A stretch of DNA of 41,423 nt from positions 1 through 41,423 of the forward strand of contig NZ_VRUU01000046.1 of the NCBI RefSeq assembly GCF_008039875.1. Reading direction: 5' to 3'. Within the stretch, counting starts at the first letter, position 1; every line of letters starts with the position of its first letter. The notes below the pieces were generated by a model. It did no database searches. It was not told where the DNA came from and saw only the letters and a list, made by a program, of their open reading frames with translations. This stretch comes from Methylobacterium sp. WL119. GTDB lineage: Bacteria; Pseudomonadota; Alphaproteobacteria; Rhizobiales; Beijerinckiaceae. A program made the translations under genes and the position numbers. This document shows positions 1 to 8,394 of this stretch, in pieces.

Positions 1-94
1 TCCCAGAGCATAATGCCCCGAAACCACCTTGCCCGTCTTGGAAACCCGTGATACCGAACCAACCAGTCGGTGGTCCGCCTCAGCGGTGGGAGGC

Positions 95-122
95 GTCTAA
101 GCCCCCGCCGATACCCTGTCAA
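95..122 (-). promoter_or_regulatory. Candidate leftward sigma70-type promoter P1
   Basis: On the minus strand a perfect -35 box TTGACA (plus-strand 117-122) is followed after 16 bases by TTAGAC (95-100). It points off the left edge. A consensus -35 in tandem with the site at 277-305 is typical of strong stable-RNA promoters in Rhizobiales, so an rRNA operon just outside the window is the inferred target. No rRNA sequence is visible inside the window. Confidence 0.45.
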
Positions 123-276
123 CCCCGTCTTCGGCACCGCCGAAACCCGGACCCGACACTCACAACCGACAAAAACAGCAGAGCGCCCGGTTTCCACCGG
201 CCTGCCCAGCCAATCCGTCGGAGGTGATACCAGCCCCGGAGAACCGCGTCGCCGCCGCCCCGTTGCCGATGAGCGG

Positions 277-305
277 GGTATACGGACCGCTCAGTGCCCC
301 GTCAA
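277..305 (-). promoter_or_regulatory. Candidate leftward sigma70-type promoter P2
   Basis: On the minus strand TTGACG (plus-strand 300-305) is followed after 17 bases by TATACC (277-282), a near-consensus pair. It lies about 180 bases upstream of P1 and points the same way. Both promoters are followed within about 60 bases by the short shared string GGTATCAC, which suggests a duplicated promoter-leader unit. Confidence 0.45.
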
Positions 306-464
306 CAGCCAAAACGGAACTTTCTCCGATTTCGACGACAGAACCACGACAGGCCGTCCGGAAGGCCCTCCAGCGATCCCGAGACGGGTGCGCCCTCTCC
401 GGGAACGATCGGCCTCTCCATCCGTAGAACCGCGTCGCCGCGGGGGCGGCACGGAGCATGCGCG

Positions 465-707
465 ATGGCGATCCAGGCCCTGAACGACCGCAAGAAGCTG
501 TCGAGCGATTTCAACGAGGCCAACGACGCCTTCATCGATGCGGTGCTCAACGCGCTGAAGGCCGGCGAGATGCCGCTGGAGCTGGCCCGCGCCTACCTCG
601 CCCACCCGGTGGCGATGATGCATGCGGACGGGGCGCAGGCGGTGGCCAACTACTTCGACCGCATCCTGGCGCAGCGCCCGACGATCGACTGGGCGCCAGG
701 CGCGTAG
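465..707 (+). CDS. Small conserved-looking hypothetical protein
   Basis: An 80-residue protein starting MAIQALNDRKK. The ATG at 465 has a GGAG ribosome site at 453-456, eight bases upstream, and codon use turns strongly G/C at third positions from here on. It is soluble and mostly helical in character, with no signal peptide, no membrane segment and no cysteine, and it ends in the motif IDWAPGA. I do not recognise the family. It converges on the amidase with only ten bases between stop codons. The longer frame upstream of 465 looks non-coding, so the short start is preferred. Confidence 0.65.
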   Translation: MAIQALNDRKKLSSDFNEANDAFIDAVLNALKAGEMPLELARAYLAHPVAMMHADGAQAVANYFDRILAQRPTIDWAPGA

Positions 708-717
708 GGACGACCGG

Positions 718-2217
718 TCAGATCGCGGGCGGCGCGAAGCCCCCGAAGCTCGCCTCGAGATGACGGCCGAGGGCGAGGGCCACGTCCTCGCGCCACGGGT
801 GGGCCGCCACCTGCACCCCGATCGGCATCCCCTCGGGCGAGGTGCCGACGCGGACCGCCACCGCCGGCCAGCCGGTGAGGTTGTGGTTCTGGGCGTAGCC
901 GACCCCGCGCTGCAGCGCCGGATCGAAACTGGTGCCGTGCGCCGGCGCGACGTAGGGCGCCACCGGCGACAGCACCGCGTCGTAGCCCTGCAGGAAGGCG
1001 AGCTGCGCGTTGCGGAACGCGTCCCAGCGGGCGAACGCCGCCAGCGCCTCGGTGATGCCGGCCATGGCCGGCGCCGCGCGCGTGCCGAGCGACTGCTCGA
1101 ACAGCGGCGAGATCCGCTCGGTCCCGATCGAGCGCAGGAAGGCGCGGGTGCCGGCGCCCCCGTCGCCGCGGGTCATGTCGAAGTAGACCGCCGCCGCCGT
1201 CTCGGCCTCCGGCAGGCGGCGCTCCTCGACCGTCAGGCCGGCCTCCGCGAACGCCCTCGCCGCCGCGCGCACGGCCGCCGCGATCTCCGGCGTCGGGGCC
1301 GAGGCGCCGTCGTCGTCGAAGAAGGCGAGCTTCAGCCCGCGCAGGCCGACGGCGTCCGGATCGCGCAACGGCATGTCGACGATGGTGTAGTCGCGAAAAT
1401 CCGGCCCGGCGACGATGGGCAGCGCGAGGGCGAGGTCGTCGACGCGGCGGGCGATCAGGCTGACGTGGAACACGCTGTTGCGGGCACCCATCGGCCGGGG
1501 AAACTGCCCGGTGCGCGGGATGCGGCCCGAGGTCGGCTTGAGCGCGGCCAGCCCGCAATAATGCGCCGGCACGCGGATGCTGCCGCCGGCATCGGTGCCG
1601 AGGCCGAGGGGCGAGCCGCCGGCCGCGACGATCGCCGCCTCGCCGCCGCTGCTGCCGCCCGGCGTGCGGGCGAGGTCGTAGGGGTTGTTGGTGCGGCCGT
1701 AGACGAGGTTGTCGGTCTCCAGCGCGCCGGCGAGCTCCGGCACGTTGGTCTTGCCGAGCACGATCGCGCCGGCCGCGCGAAGGCGGGCCACCGCAGTCGC
1801 GTCGGCCTTCGGCACGTAGGCGGCCCGACCCAGCGTGCCGCCGGTGCAGACCACGCCCGCGGTCTCCAGTGTGTCCTTGATCGTCACCGGGACGCCGTGC
1901 AGCGGTTTCGGCGCCTCGCCCCGCGCCAGGGCGGCGTCGGCGGCCGCCGCCTCGCGCCGCGCGGAGTCGGCGGTGAGCTGCACGACGGCGTTGAGCTGCG
2001 GGTTGACCGCGGCGATGCGGGCCAGATGCGCCTCGACCACCTCCGCGGCGGTGACGCGCCGGGTGCGGATCGCCTCGGCCAGCGCGCTCGCGGAGGCGGC
2101 GGTGAGCGCGTTCGTGCCGCCCGCCCGGGCGGGCGATGCCGCGAGGGCCGCAGCCGTCGCGATTCCGCCGAGCAGGGCGCGTCGGTCGATGGTGGAGGTG
2201 TCGTGCACGGGCGTCAT
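718..2217 (-). CDS. Amidase signature family hydrolase, exported (Tat-like signal)
   Basis: A 499-residue amidase-signature enzyme, hydrolysing C-N bonds of amides by a Ser-cisSer-Lys triad. The triad is visible: Lys114 in VTIKDT, cis-Ser189 in the Gly/Ser-rich motif TPGGSSGGEAA, and nucleophile Ser213 in GTDAGGSIRVP. The N-terminus has a twin-arginine-like signal, DRRALLGG followed by an Ala-rich hydrophobic stretch ending near ASPARAGG, so export by Tat is likely. The start at 2217 is the ATG just before this signal; no strong ribosome site is seen and a GTG four codons in is possible. The substrate cannot be read from sequence, and the neighbours give no pathway. It is not a GatA in context, since no gatC or gatB is adjacent. 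Confidence 0.85.
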   Translation of the reverse strand: MTPVHDTSTIDRRALLGGIATAAALAASPARAGGTNALTAASASALAEAIRTRRVTAAEVVEAHLARIAAVNPQLNAVVQLTADSARREAAAADAALARGEAPKPLHGVPVTIKDTLETAGVVCTGGTLGRAAYVPKADATAVARLRAAGAIVLGKTNVPELAGALETDNLVYGRTNNPYDLARTPGGSSGGEAAIVAAGGSPLGLGTDAGGSIRVPAHYCGLAALKPTSGRIPRTGQFPRPMGARNSVFHVSLIARRVDDLALALPIVAGPDFRDYTIVDMPLRDPDAVGLRGLKLAFFDDDGASAPTPEIAAAVRAAARAFAEAGLTVEERRLPEAETAAAVYFDMTRGDGGAGTRAFLRSIGTERISPLFEQSLGTRAAPAMAGITEALAAFARWDAFRNAQLAFLQGYDAVLSPVAPYVAPAHGTSFDPALQRGVGYAQNHNLTGWPAVAVRVGTSPEGMPIGVQVAAHPWREDVALALGRHLEASFGGFAPPAI

Positions 2218-2282
2218 CCGCTGGGGTGTGGGGGACGAGGCATCTTCCGTGCCGACGAGCCGGGAAACACGCGGCGCGCCGG

Positions 2283-2804
2283 TCAGTACCCCTTCTTCAC
2301 CTGCGCCAGCGCGCCGGTGAGGCCGCGGGCGATGCGGGCGCGCTCGTCGGGCGAGGCGTCGCGGGCGACGACGACGTATTCCCGGCGCGAGACCAGGGTC
2401 AGGCGCTGCAACCCGAACTCCTCGTCCTCGACCTGGGTGAGCTTGGTCCAGAGCGGGTTGAAGCGCCATTGGTGGCGCTCGCCGCGGTGGCTGACGCGGG
2501 TGAGCAGGATCTCGAGCTGGGAGATCATCACCTCCTCGAAGGAGCGGCCGCGGCGGAAGCTGACCTTGAGCGCGGCGTAGATCGCCAGCATGTCGAGGCC
2601 GAAGAAGCCGGCGACCGGCCAGAAGCCCATGCGCCAGCACCAGACCGAGATCACCAGCGAGACCAGGCAGCAGCCCGTCATCACCACCTTGAAGCCGGCG
2701 CGGCTCAGGGACTGGGCCGGCCGGATGGTGGCCGAGAACACCGGCCGATCGATGGTATCGGGATCGAGGCCGTCCGGGTGGACGTGGAGGTTGCCGCTCG
2801 CCAT
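2283..2804 (-). CDS. DUF2244 family membrane protein
   Basis: A 173-residue protein with two membrane segments close together (about residues 40-57 and 61-79), flanked by an N-terminal cytoplasmic arm containing DRPVFSATIRP and a C-terminal basic domain with RVSHRGERHQWRFNPLW. This matches the DUF2244 (COG5488) family, whose function is unknown. The family is often found beside nth in alphaproteobacteria, as here. The ATG at 2804 is only 20 bases from the nth start on the other strand. It lies downstream of no other gene on its strand, so it must use a promoter within or very close to nth. Confidence 0.85.
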   Translation of the reverse strand: MASGNLHVHPDGLDPDTIDRPVFSATIRPAQSLSRAGFKVVMTGCCLVSLVISVWCWRMGFWPVAGFFGLDMLAIYAALKVSFRRGRSFEEVMISQLEILLTRVSHRGERHQWRFNPLWTKLTQVEDEEFGLQRLTLVSRREYVVVARDASPDERARIARGLTGALAQVKKGY

Positions 2805-2824
2805 GGGGCCAATATAACCCGACG

Positions 2825-3553
2825 ATGCCAGCCAGGAAGCCGCCCGCCGTGAAGAAAGCCGCGATCGGGGGCACGCTCGCCCGACCGATCGTCGCACGCG
2901 CCACCCGCGCGCCCGATCCGGTCGGCCCCGAGGCCGTCGTCGCGATCTTCTCGCGCCTGCGGGCGGCCAATCCCGAGCCGCGGGCCGAGCTCACGTTCCT
3001 CAACCCCTACACGCTGCTCGTCGCGGTGGTGCTGTCGGCCCAGGCGACCGACGTCGGCGTGAACCGGGCGACCGGGCCGCTCTTCGCGATCGCCGACACC
3101 CCGGAGGCGATGCTGGCGCTCGGCGAGGACCGGGTGCGCGACTTCATCCGCACGATCGGGCTGTTCAACACCAAGGCGAAGAACGTGATCGCGCTCTCGC
3201 GCATCCTGGTCGAGCAGCACGGCGGGGTGGTTCCGCGCAGCCAAGCGGAGCTGCAGGTGCTGCCCGGCGTCGGCGCCAAGACCGCGAGCGTGGTGCTCAA
3301 CGTCGCCTTCGGCGAGGCCCGCATCGCGGTCGACACCCACATCTTCCGTGTCGCCAACCGCATCCCGCTGGTGGTCGCCGCCACCACCGACAAGGTCCAG
3401 GCCGGGCTGGAGGCGCTGGTGCCCGAGCCCTTCCGCCTCAATGCCCACCACTGGCTGATCCTGTTCGGCCGCTACGTCTGCAAGGCGCGCAAGCCCGACT
3501 GCCCGAACTGCCCGATCGCCGACCTGTGCCGCTACCCGGACAAGACGGCGTGA
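2825..3553 (+). CDS. nth: Endonuclease III (DNA glycosylase/AP lyase)
   Basis: A 242-residue base-excision repair enzyme that removes oxidised pyrimidines and cleaves the abasic site. The helix-hairpin-helix LPGVGAKTA holds catalytic Lys152, and VDTHIFRV holds catalytic Asp170. The iron-sulfur loop is intact, with Cys219, 226, 229 and 235 spaced C-x6-C-x2-C-x5-C. The first about 30 residues are a basic, Ala/Pro-rich extension beyond the usual E. coli length. The ATG at 2825 is the only ATG available. Its 20-base gap to the divergent DUF2244 gene leaves little room for a leader, so the true start could be a little further in. Confidence 0.96.
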   Translation: MPARKPPAVKKAAIGGTLARPIVARATRAPDPVGPEAVVAIFSRLRAANPEPRAELTFLNPYTLLVAVVLSAQATDVGVNRATGPLFAIADTPEAMLALGEDRVRDFIRTIGLFNTKAKNVIALSRILVEQHGGVVPRSQAELQVLPGVGAKTASVVLNVAFGEARIAVDTHIFRVANRIPLVVAATTDKVQAGLEALVPEPFRLNAHHWLILFGRYVCKARKPDCPNCPIADLCRYPDKTA

Positions 3554-3881
3554 GGGGCGCCCCGGTGTGAGGCCTGCAAGGGGGAAGGCATCCCGTCATC
3601 CCGCCCGCCATCCCGGGGCGCCGAAGGCGAGCCCGGGATGACGGGGCGGGGGCGGGAAGCGTGCGCGCGACGGACGAACGCCGCCGTCGACCAAGGCCGA
3701 GGAAGGCGCGCCGCGCGTATCCCCCACCCGGCTAACGCGTTGTGCTGCCAGCGCGCTTCGGGTAGTTTGCGGCACGGTCGCCGGGGTTCCCAGCCATGAC
3801 ATGTGCCCGCGGCCCGACCTCTCCCGAGGTCTGAACGCCGCGGAATCCGCGCACGTCTCGTCGCCAAGGAGCCACGGCCCG
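3554..3881. other. Intergenic stretch upstream of purC with a palindromic repeat
   Basis: There is no gene in these 328 bases. The left half contains the inverted-repeat element annotated at 3592-3646. The right half is ordinary high-GC spacer ending in the purC ribosome site AAGGAG at 3866-3871. I see no purine riboswitch aptamer in it. Confidence 0.6.
3592..3646. repeat. Palindromic intergenic repeat (CCCGTCATCCCG family), short form
   Basis: The terminal inverted repeats are CCCGTCATCCCG at the left and CGGGATGACGGG at the right, enclosing GCGCCGAAGGCGAGCCC. The same outer arms and the same GCGCCGAAGGCGAGCCC core occur at 10299-10415, so this is a dispersed repeat family. It lies 3' of nth and could fold as a hairpin in either transcript. 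Confidence 0.75.
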
Positions 3882-4676
3882 ATGGACTTCCTCAAACCAC
3901 GGTACACGCCTATGAACCGCCGCCGTCGCATCTACGAGGGCAAGGCGAAGGTCCTCTACGAGGGTCCGGAGCCGGGAACGCTCATCCAGCACTTCAAGGA
4001 CGACGCGACCGCCTTCAACGCGAAGAAGCACGAGATCATCGACGGCAAGGGCGTGCTGAACAACCGGATCTCGGAGTTCGTCTTCCAGCACCTCAACGAC
4101 ATCGGCGTGCCGACCCATTTCATTCGCCGGCTCAACATGCGCGAGCAGCTGATCCGCGAAGTCGAGATCATCCCGCTCGAGGTGGTGGTGCGCAACGTCG
4201 CCGCCGGCTCGCTGGCGACGCGGCTCGGGCTCGAGGAGGGCACCCAGCTGCCGCGCTCGATCATCGAGTTCTACTACAAGAACGACGCGCTCAACGACCC
4301 GATGGTGTCGGAGGAGCACATCACCGCGTTCGGCTGGGCGACGCCCCAGGAGATCGACGACATCATGGCGCTGGCGATCCGCGTCAACGACTTCCTGTCG
4401 GGCCTGTTCCTCGGCGTCGGCATCCGCCTGGTCGACTTCAAGATCGAGACCGGCCGCCTGTGGGAGGGCGACATGATGCGCATCGTCGTCGCCGACGAGA
4501 TCTCCCCGGATTCGTGCCGGCTGTGGGACATCAAGTCCGCCGACAAGCTCGACAAGGACCGCTTCCGCAAGGATCTCGGCGGCCTGATCGAGGCCTATAC
4601 CGAGGTCGCCAAGCGGCTCGGGATCATGTCGGAGAACGAGAAGGTCCAGACCGGCGGACCGCGCCTGGTCCAGTAG
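3882..4676 (+). CDS. purC: Phosphoribosylaminoimidazole-succinocarboxamide synthase
   Basis: A 264-residue SAICAR synthetase, which joins aspartate to CAIR using ATP in de novo purine synthesis. Family motifs are clear: [13 protein letters not shown] at the start of the ATP-grasp-like fold, [24 protein letters not shown], and [12 protein letters not shown] near the C-terminus. The ATG at 3882 is chosen because AAGGAG sits ten bases upstream; a second ATG at 3912 would lose ten residues that precede the conserved domain. Its last 53 bases overlap the 3' end of the convergent glycosyltransferase. The usual purS, purQ and purL partners are not in the window. Confidence 0.97.
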   Translation: MDFLKPRYTPMNRRRRIYEGKAKVLYEGPEPGTLIQHFKDDATAFNAKKHEIIDGKGVLNNRISEFVFQHLNDIGVPTHFIRRLNMREQLIREVEIIPLEVVVRNVAAGSLATRLGLEEGTQLPRSIIEFYYKNDALNDPMVSEEHITAFGWATPQEIDDIMALAIRVNDFLSGLFLGVGIRLVDFKIETGRLWEGDMMRIVVADEISPDSCRLWDIKSADKLDKDRFRKDLGGLIEAYTEVAKRLGIMSENEKVQTGGPRLVQ

Positions 4677-6372
4677 GGCCGTCGACGGCGCCCGCGCGCA
4701 GCCGGGCGTGGGTCGAGAGATCGGGATCGAAGCCCGGATGATAATGGGGGTCCTGCACCAGCAGCGGCCCCCATCGCATTTTGAATGCCGCGACCTCGCG
4801 GGCGTGGCGGCTTTCGGCCTCCGGCGAGCGCTTTCGGCTCGCGCCCTCGCGGTGATGCAGCACCGCGCCTGGCACCATCAGCGTGCGGTGGCCGGCCGCG
4901 TTCAGGCGCAGGCACAGGTCGACGTCGTTGAAGTCGACCGCGAAATGCGCGGCGTCGAAGCCGCCGACCGCGCGGAACTTGGCCGCCTCGACCACGAGGC
5001 AGGCGGCGGTGACGGCCGAGACCGCATGCGTCGCCCGCAGGCGCATGCCGTCGCCGGGGGCGTCCCCGGGGAAGTGCCGATGCGCATGGGTGGCGAGGCC
5101 TCCGGTGCCGAGCACGATGCCGCCGTGCTGGATCCGGCCCTCCCCGTCGAGCAGCTTGGCGCCGACCGCGCCGATCTCGGGCCGCAGCGCCTCGCGCACC
5201 ATCCGCCCGAGCCAGTCCGGCCTGAAGGCCTCGACGTCGTTGTTGACGAAGGCGAGCAGCGCGCCCCGCGCCAGCGCGGCGGCGGCGTTGTTCATGCCGG
5301 CGAAGTCGAACGGCCCCGGGCAGGCGACGACGCGCACCCCCTCGCCTTCGAGGGCGCGGAAGTAGGCCAGGGTCTCGGGCGCGCGGCTGTCGTTGTCGGC
5401 GATCAGGATCTCGAGGCTCGGCCAGTCGGTGCGGGTGCGCAGGCCGTCGAGGCACGCGCGCAGCAGATCGACCCGGTCGCGGGTCGGGACGATGACGCTG
5501 ACCAGGGGAAGCGGATCGGGCAGCGGATGCAGGGCCGAGACGACGCCGTCGGGTTCGCGCGCGAGCCGGGTCGCGGCCCGACCGGTGCGGTCGAGGTGCC
5601 GGCGTAGGCTGGCGAGCCGGGTTTCGAGATGGGCGTCTTGCGGCCCCCGCCTTCCCTCGCCCTGAAGCGGGAGAGGGTGGGCCTCGCGCGAGCGAGGGTC
5701 GGGAGCGGGGAGCGCCGTGACCGGATCGGTCGCTCCCCTCTCCCGCTCGCCTTCGGAGGGTCCCCTCCCCCGCAGAGGGGGGAGGGAAGGCGCGCGGTCG
5801 GAAGCGAGGTCCGGCCCGATCCGAACCGACACGATCCCCGGCAGGTGCCCGATCGCGTCCGGGCCGAAGCGCTCGACGATGCGCAAGGCGGCGTCGAGGG
5901 CCGAGATCTCCGCGTCCCCGCCGGCGATCGCGCAAAGGCTCGTCCAGCGCACGGCGAGCACCGGGCCGAGCCAGTCGACGGCCATCAGGTAGTCGGGATC
6001 GAAGGCCGGGCGCAGCAGCGGGAACACCGGGCCGCCGGGCGAAGCCTGGACCAGCGCGTCGCCGTAGAGCGCGTGCAGGCTCGGATCGGCGGCGAAGGCG
6101 GCGGCGAAGGCCCGGCGGGCGCCCGCGACGAGCGCGTGACCCGGTGCCGTGAGCAGGCGGAGGTCGGGATCGTCGGACGGGACGGGCTCGGTCGGAAACC
6201 GGTCCAGGATCCCGGGCGGCAGCGCCAGGCGGTGATCGATGCCGACGAGGGCCGCGCATTGCTGGCGCGCGCGCAGGCGCCGGCCGGTGAGGCGGGCCCA
6301 GAGGATCGCGAAGGTCCGCCGCGGATGACGCGCCAGGGTGGCGGCGACGGCGCGCGTGCCCGAGCCAGCCAT
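4624..6372 (-). CDS. GT2-family glycosyltransferase with in-frame repeat insert
   Basis: A 582-residue protein. Residues from about 288 on are a GT-A fold: [10 protein letters not shown], the nucleotide-binding ILIADNDS, and the metal-binding NND at 377-379 inside FVNNDVEAF, followed by the GAVGAKLL and VGGFD motifs common to polysaccharide transferases. The N-terminal 190 residues look like a degenerate second transferase domain. Residues about 194-246 are low-complexity ([18 protein letters not shown], then [10 protein letters not shown]) and are encoded by a palindromic repeat. The start ATG at 6372 is two bases after the stop of the upstream transferase, so the two are co-translated. The C-terminal 17 residues are antisense to purC. 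The sugar and acceptor are unknown; surface polysaccharide is likely. Confidence 0.85.
   Translation of the reverse strand: MAGSGTRAVAATLARHPRRTFAILWARLTGRRLRARQQCAALVGIDHRLALPPGILDRFPTEPVPSDDPDLRLLTAPGHALVAGARRAFAAAFAADPSLHALYGDALVQASPGGPVFPLLRPAFDPDYLMAVDWLGPVLAVRWTSLCAIAGGDAEISALDAALRIVERFGPDAIGHLPGIVSVRIGPDLASDRAPSLPPLRGRGPSEGERERGATDPVTALPAPDPRSREAHPLPLQGEGRRGPQDAHLETRLASLRRHLDRTGRAATRLAREPDGVVSALHPLPDPLPLVSVIVPTRDRVDLLRACLDGLRTRTDWPSLEILIADNDSRAPETLAYFRALEGEGVRVVACPGPFDFAGMNNAAAALARGALLAFVNNDVEAFRPDWLGRMVREALRPEIGAVGAKLLDGEGRIQHGGIVLGTGGLATHAHRHFPGDAPGDGMRLRATHAVSAVTAACLVVEAAKFRAVGGFDAAHFAVDFNDVDLCLRLNAAGHRTLMVPGAVLHHREGASRKRSPEAESRHAREVAAFKMRWGPLLVQDPHYHPGFDPDLSTHARLRAGAVDGPTGPGAVRRSGPSRSPT
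5635..5793. repeat. Palindromic GC-rich repeat embedded in a coding sequence
   Basis: This segment is made of hairpin-forming strings such as CCCTCTCCCGC and CCCTCCCCCGCAGAGGGGGG, with GGGTGGGCCTCGCGCGAGCGA in the middle. The middle string recurs at the right end of the window (GGGTGGGCCTCGCGTCAGCGA). Read leftward it adds about 53 residues in frame to the glycosyltransferase without a stop codon, between its N-terminal region and its GT-A domain. Confidence 0.75.
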
Positions 6373-6374
6373 GG

Positions 6375-8318
6375 CTATTCCAGGTCCTCGCCGAAGGTCG
6401 TGAGCGACAGGGCGGGATGATAGAACGGATCGTGCCGGATCACGTCGCGCCAGCGCTCGGTGAAGCGGGCGGCCTCCGCCTCGAACCGGATGCGCTTGGC
6501 GCCCACCGACGGGCCGCGGCTCACCGATTCGAGGTGAGCCAGGGTGGCGGCCGGCGTCCACACCGTCTTGCAACCGGCCGCCCCGAGGCGGAGGCAGAAA
6601 TCCACGTCGTTGAAATCGACCGGGAACGCCTCCGCGTCGAAGCCGCCGACCGCCCGATAGTTTTCCCGTGAAACAGCGAGGCACGCGGCGGTGACGGCCG
6701 AGACCTCGTGCGCGACCCGCATCTGCCCGAGACGGCCGGGGCTGCCCGCGGGGCGCTTGCGCAGGATGTGCCCGGCCCGCCCGCCGAGCCCGACGACGAC
6801 GCCGGCATGCTGCAACGTGCCGTTCGCGTAGAGCAGCTTGGCGCCGACCGCGCCGACCTCCGGCCGCAGCGCCTGCCGGACCATCGCGTCGAGCCAATCC
6901 GGGTGCAGCACCGCCACGTCGTTGTTGAGCAGCACGACGACGGCGCCGGTCGCGGCCGCCACCCCGGCATTGACCATCGCCGAGAAGTTGAAGGGCGCAT
7001 CGAACGCGACGATCCGCACCCGCCGATCGCGCCGGAGCGCGTCGTAGTGAGCGAGCACCGCCGGATCGGTCGAGCCGTTGTCGACGATCACGCACTCGAT
7101 GGCAGGGTAGGCGGTCTCGTGCAGGACGCCGCGGCAGACCCGCTCGATCAAGTCGAGCCGGTCGCGCGACGGGATCACGATGCTGACGCGCGGCGCCGGC
7201 TCGGGCAGCGGCCAGAGCAGGTCGACGACGCCGTCGCGGATCACCGGCTCGGGGGCGTCGGTGCGATGCCGGGCGAGCGCGGCGGCGCGCGGCGCGGCAT
7301 CCGGCGCGGCCCCGGTGGTCTCGGCGAGGATGCGCGGGAGGTGCGCCACACGGGTCGCGCGCGCGCCGAGCCACAGGTCGAGGACGAGCGGAAACGCCGC
7401 GATCGCCCCGGCCGGGTCTTCGGGAAGGCGCGCGAGCAGGGCCGGCGCGGCGAGCCACGGCCGGCCCTGGTAGCCGGTGGTGCGGGCGAGATCCGGGCTC
7501 CAATCCGGTTTCAGCCGGGGCGCGCCGTCGCGCAGCTCGTCGGCGTAGATCAGGTCGGCCGTGCCGATCTCTGCGGCGAGCCGAGCGAGCGCGTCGGGCC
7601 TCAGCCAGTCGCCGGCGCGGAGCAGGCAGAGGGGCGCGATTCCGAGGACATCCCCGAGGCCGCGATCGTCGCGCCAGGCCTCGTGCGCGATGCGAGGGTC
7701 GTCGGGCGTGGCCTGCAAGGTGGCGTGCAGGACGATCGCGCGCCAGTCGGGATGGGTCTGCGCGCGCAGGCTCGCGAGCGTCGCGGCGAGGCTTTCGGCA
7801 TCCGCGTCGGCCAGGACGAGCACGCGGATCATGCCGAACGCCCCCTTCCCTCCCCCGCCTTCGGGGGAGGGCGGAAGGAGGGCGCGGTCCGCTGCCCAAT
7901 CCGAGAACCGCGCGCGCGGCGTCACCGCGCAGGTCCCGCGGAGGGTGTCGCGATAGCGGCGCTCGTCGCCGCGCAGGCGTTCGTAGAGGGCGGAGACGGC
8001 GCGGAGCGGCCGGGTCGCGAGCGCTTGCAGGAACAGGCTCGCCTCGGTGCGGCGGCCGACGCGCTCCAGCACGAAGCCGGGTCCGGCGGCGAGGCGGATC
8101 TCGCGAAGGTCGTCCGGGAGCAGGCCGAGCCAGTGGGCGCAGGGCTGCGCGACGCCGGGCAGCACCACGTCCTGCGCGCCCTCGGCGCGGATCAGGCGCA
8201 GCATCGGCCGGCGCGGCCGGGCGGTCGGCGGCTCGCGATAGGTCAGGACGACCCAGCCGCCGCGGCCGATCTCCGGCAGCACGAGGCGGCGGTCGAAGAC
8301 CGGGTCGGCCGCCGGCAC
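6375..8318 (-). CDS. GT2-family glycosyltransferase, start uncertain
   Basis: A 647-residue protein as drawn from a GTG at 8318. Its C-terminal half (from about residue 376) is a GT-A transferase with VSIVIPSRDR, CVIVDNGST and the metal site NND at 465-467, closely parallel to the downstream gene, so the pair probably arose by duplication. Residues 163-330 (from MIRVLVLADADAESL) look like a second, weaker transferase domain. Residues about 146-162 come from a short palindromic repeat. The start is doubtful: coding-like sequence continues 15 or more codons upstream without ATG, GTG or TTG, so either a CTG at 8363 or a frameshift is involved. No ribosome site precedes the 8318 GTG. Likely role: surface polysaccharide synthesis. 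Confidence 0.8.
   Translation of the reverse strand: MPAADPVFDRRLVLPEIGRGGWVVLTYREPPTARPRRPMLRLIRAEGAQDVVLPGVAQPCAHWLGLLPDDLREIRLAAGPGFVLERVGRRTEASLFLQALATRPLRAVSALYERLRGDERRYRDTLRGTCAVTPRARFSDWAADRALLPPSPEGGGGKGAFGMIRVLVLADADAESLAATLASLRAQTHPDWRAIVLHATLQATPDDPRIAHEAWRDDRGLGDVLGIAPLCLLRAGDWLRPDALARLAAEIGTADLIYADELRDGAPRLKPDWSPDLARTTGYQGRPWLAAPALLARLPEDPAGAIAAFPLVLDLWLGARATRVAHLPRILAETTGAAPDAAPRAAALARHRTDAPEPVIRDGVVDLLWPLPEPAPRVSIVIPSRDRLDLIERVCRGVLHETAYPAIECVIVDNGSTDPAVLAHYDALRRDRRVRIVAFDAPFNFSAMVNAGVAAATGAVVVLLNNDVAVLHPDWLDAMVRQALRPEVGAVGAKLLYANGTLQHAGVVVGLGGRAGHILRKRPAGSPGRLGQMRVAHEVSAVTAACLAVSRENYRAVGGFDAEAFPVDFNDVDFCLRLGAAGCKTVWTPAATLAHLESVSRGPSVGAKRIRFEAEAARFTERWRDVIRHDPFYHPALSLTTFGEDLE
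7833..7883. repeat. Short palindromic repeat embedded in a coding sequence
   Basis: A hairpin with arms CCCTCCCCCG and CGGGGGAGGG around a short TTC-type loop lies inside the upstream glycosyltransferase. It is read leftward as PPSPEGGGGKGAFG, immediately before the hydrophobic start of a transferase-like domain. It resembles the short arms of the larger repeat at 5635-5793. Confidence 0.65.
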
Positions 8319-8394
8319 GCAGTGGAACGCGGTCGCGCGCCCGAGGTCGAGCCGGGCGGTCAGGCGCGGAACGGGCCGTCTCCCGGCTTGGGCT

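Larger units (their letters stand above)
1..464. other. Non-coding stretch upstream of the first gene
   Basis: No frame here gives a protein that looks real: the possible products are Arg/Pro-rich without recognisable motifs. The stretch is less GC-biased than the genes and carries two leftward promoter-like sites, annotated separately. A 16-base direct repeat that begins AGAACCGCG occurs at 240-255 and 426-441. The best reading is a regulatory region for a gene left of the window, plus the 5' flank of the small gene at 465. Confidence 0.5.

Noticed and set aside
160..459. Possible leftward 99-codon gene in the first 460 bases
   Set aside because: It overlaps a promoter-like site, has no ribosome site and gives a Cys/Arg-rich product without recognisable features.
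3554..3881. Purine riboswitch upstream of purC
   Set aside because: No aptamer-like three-way junction was seen; the only structured element is the dispersed palindromic repeat.
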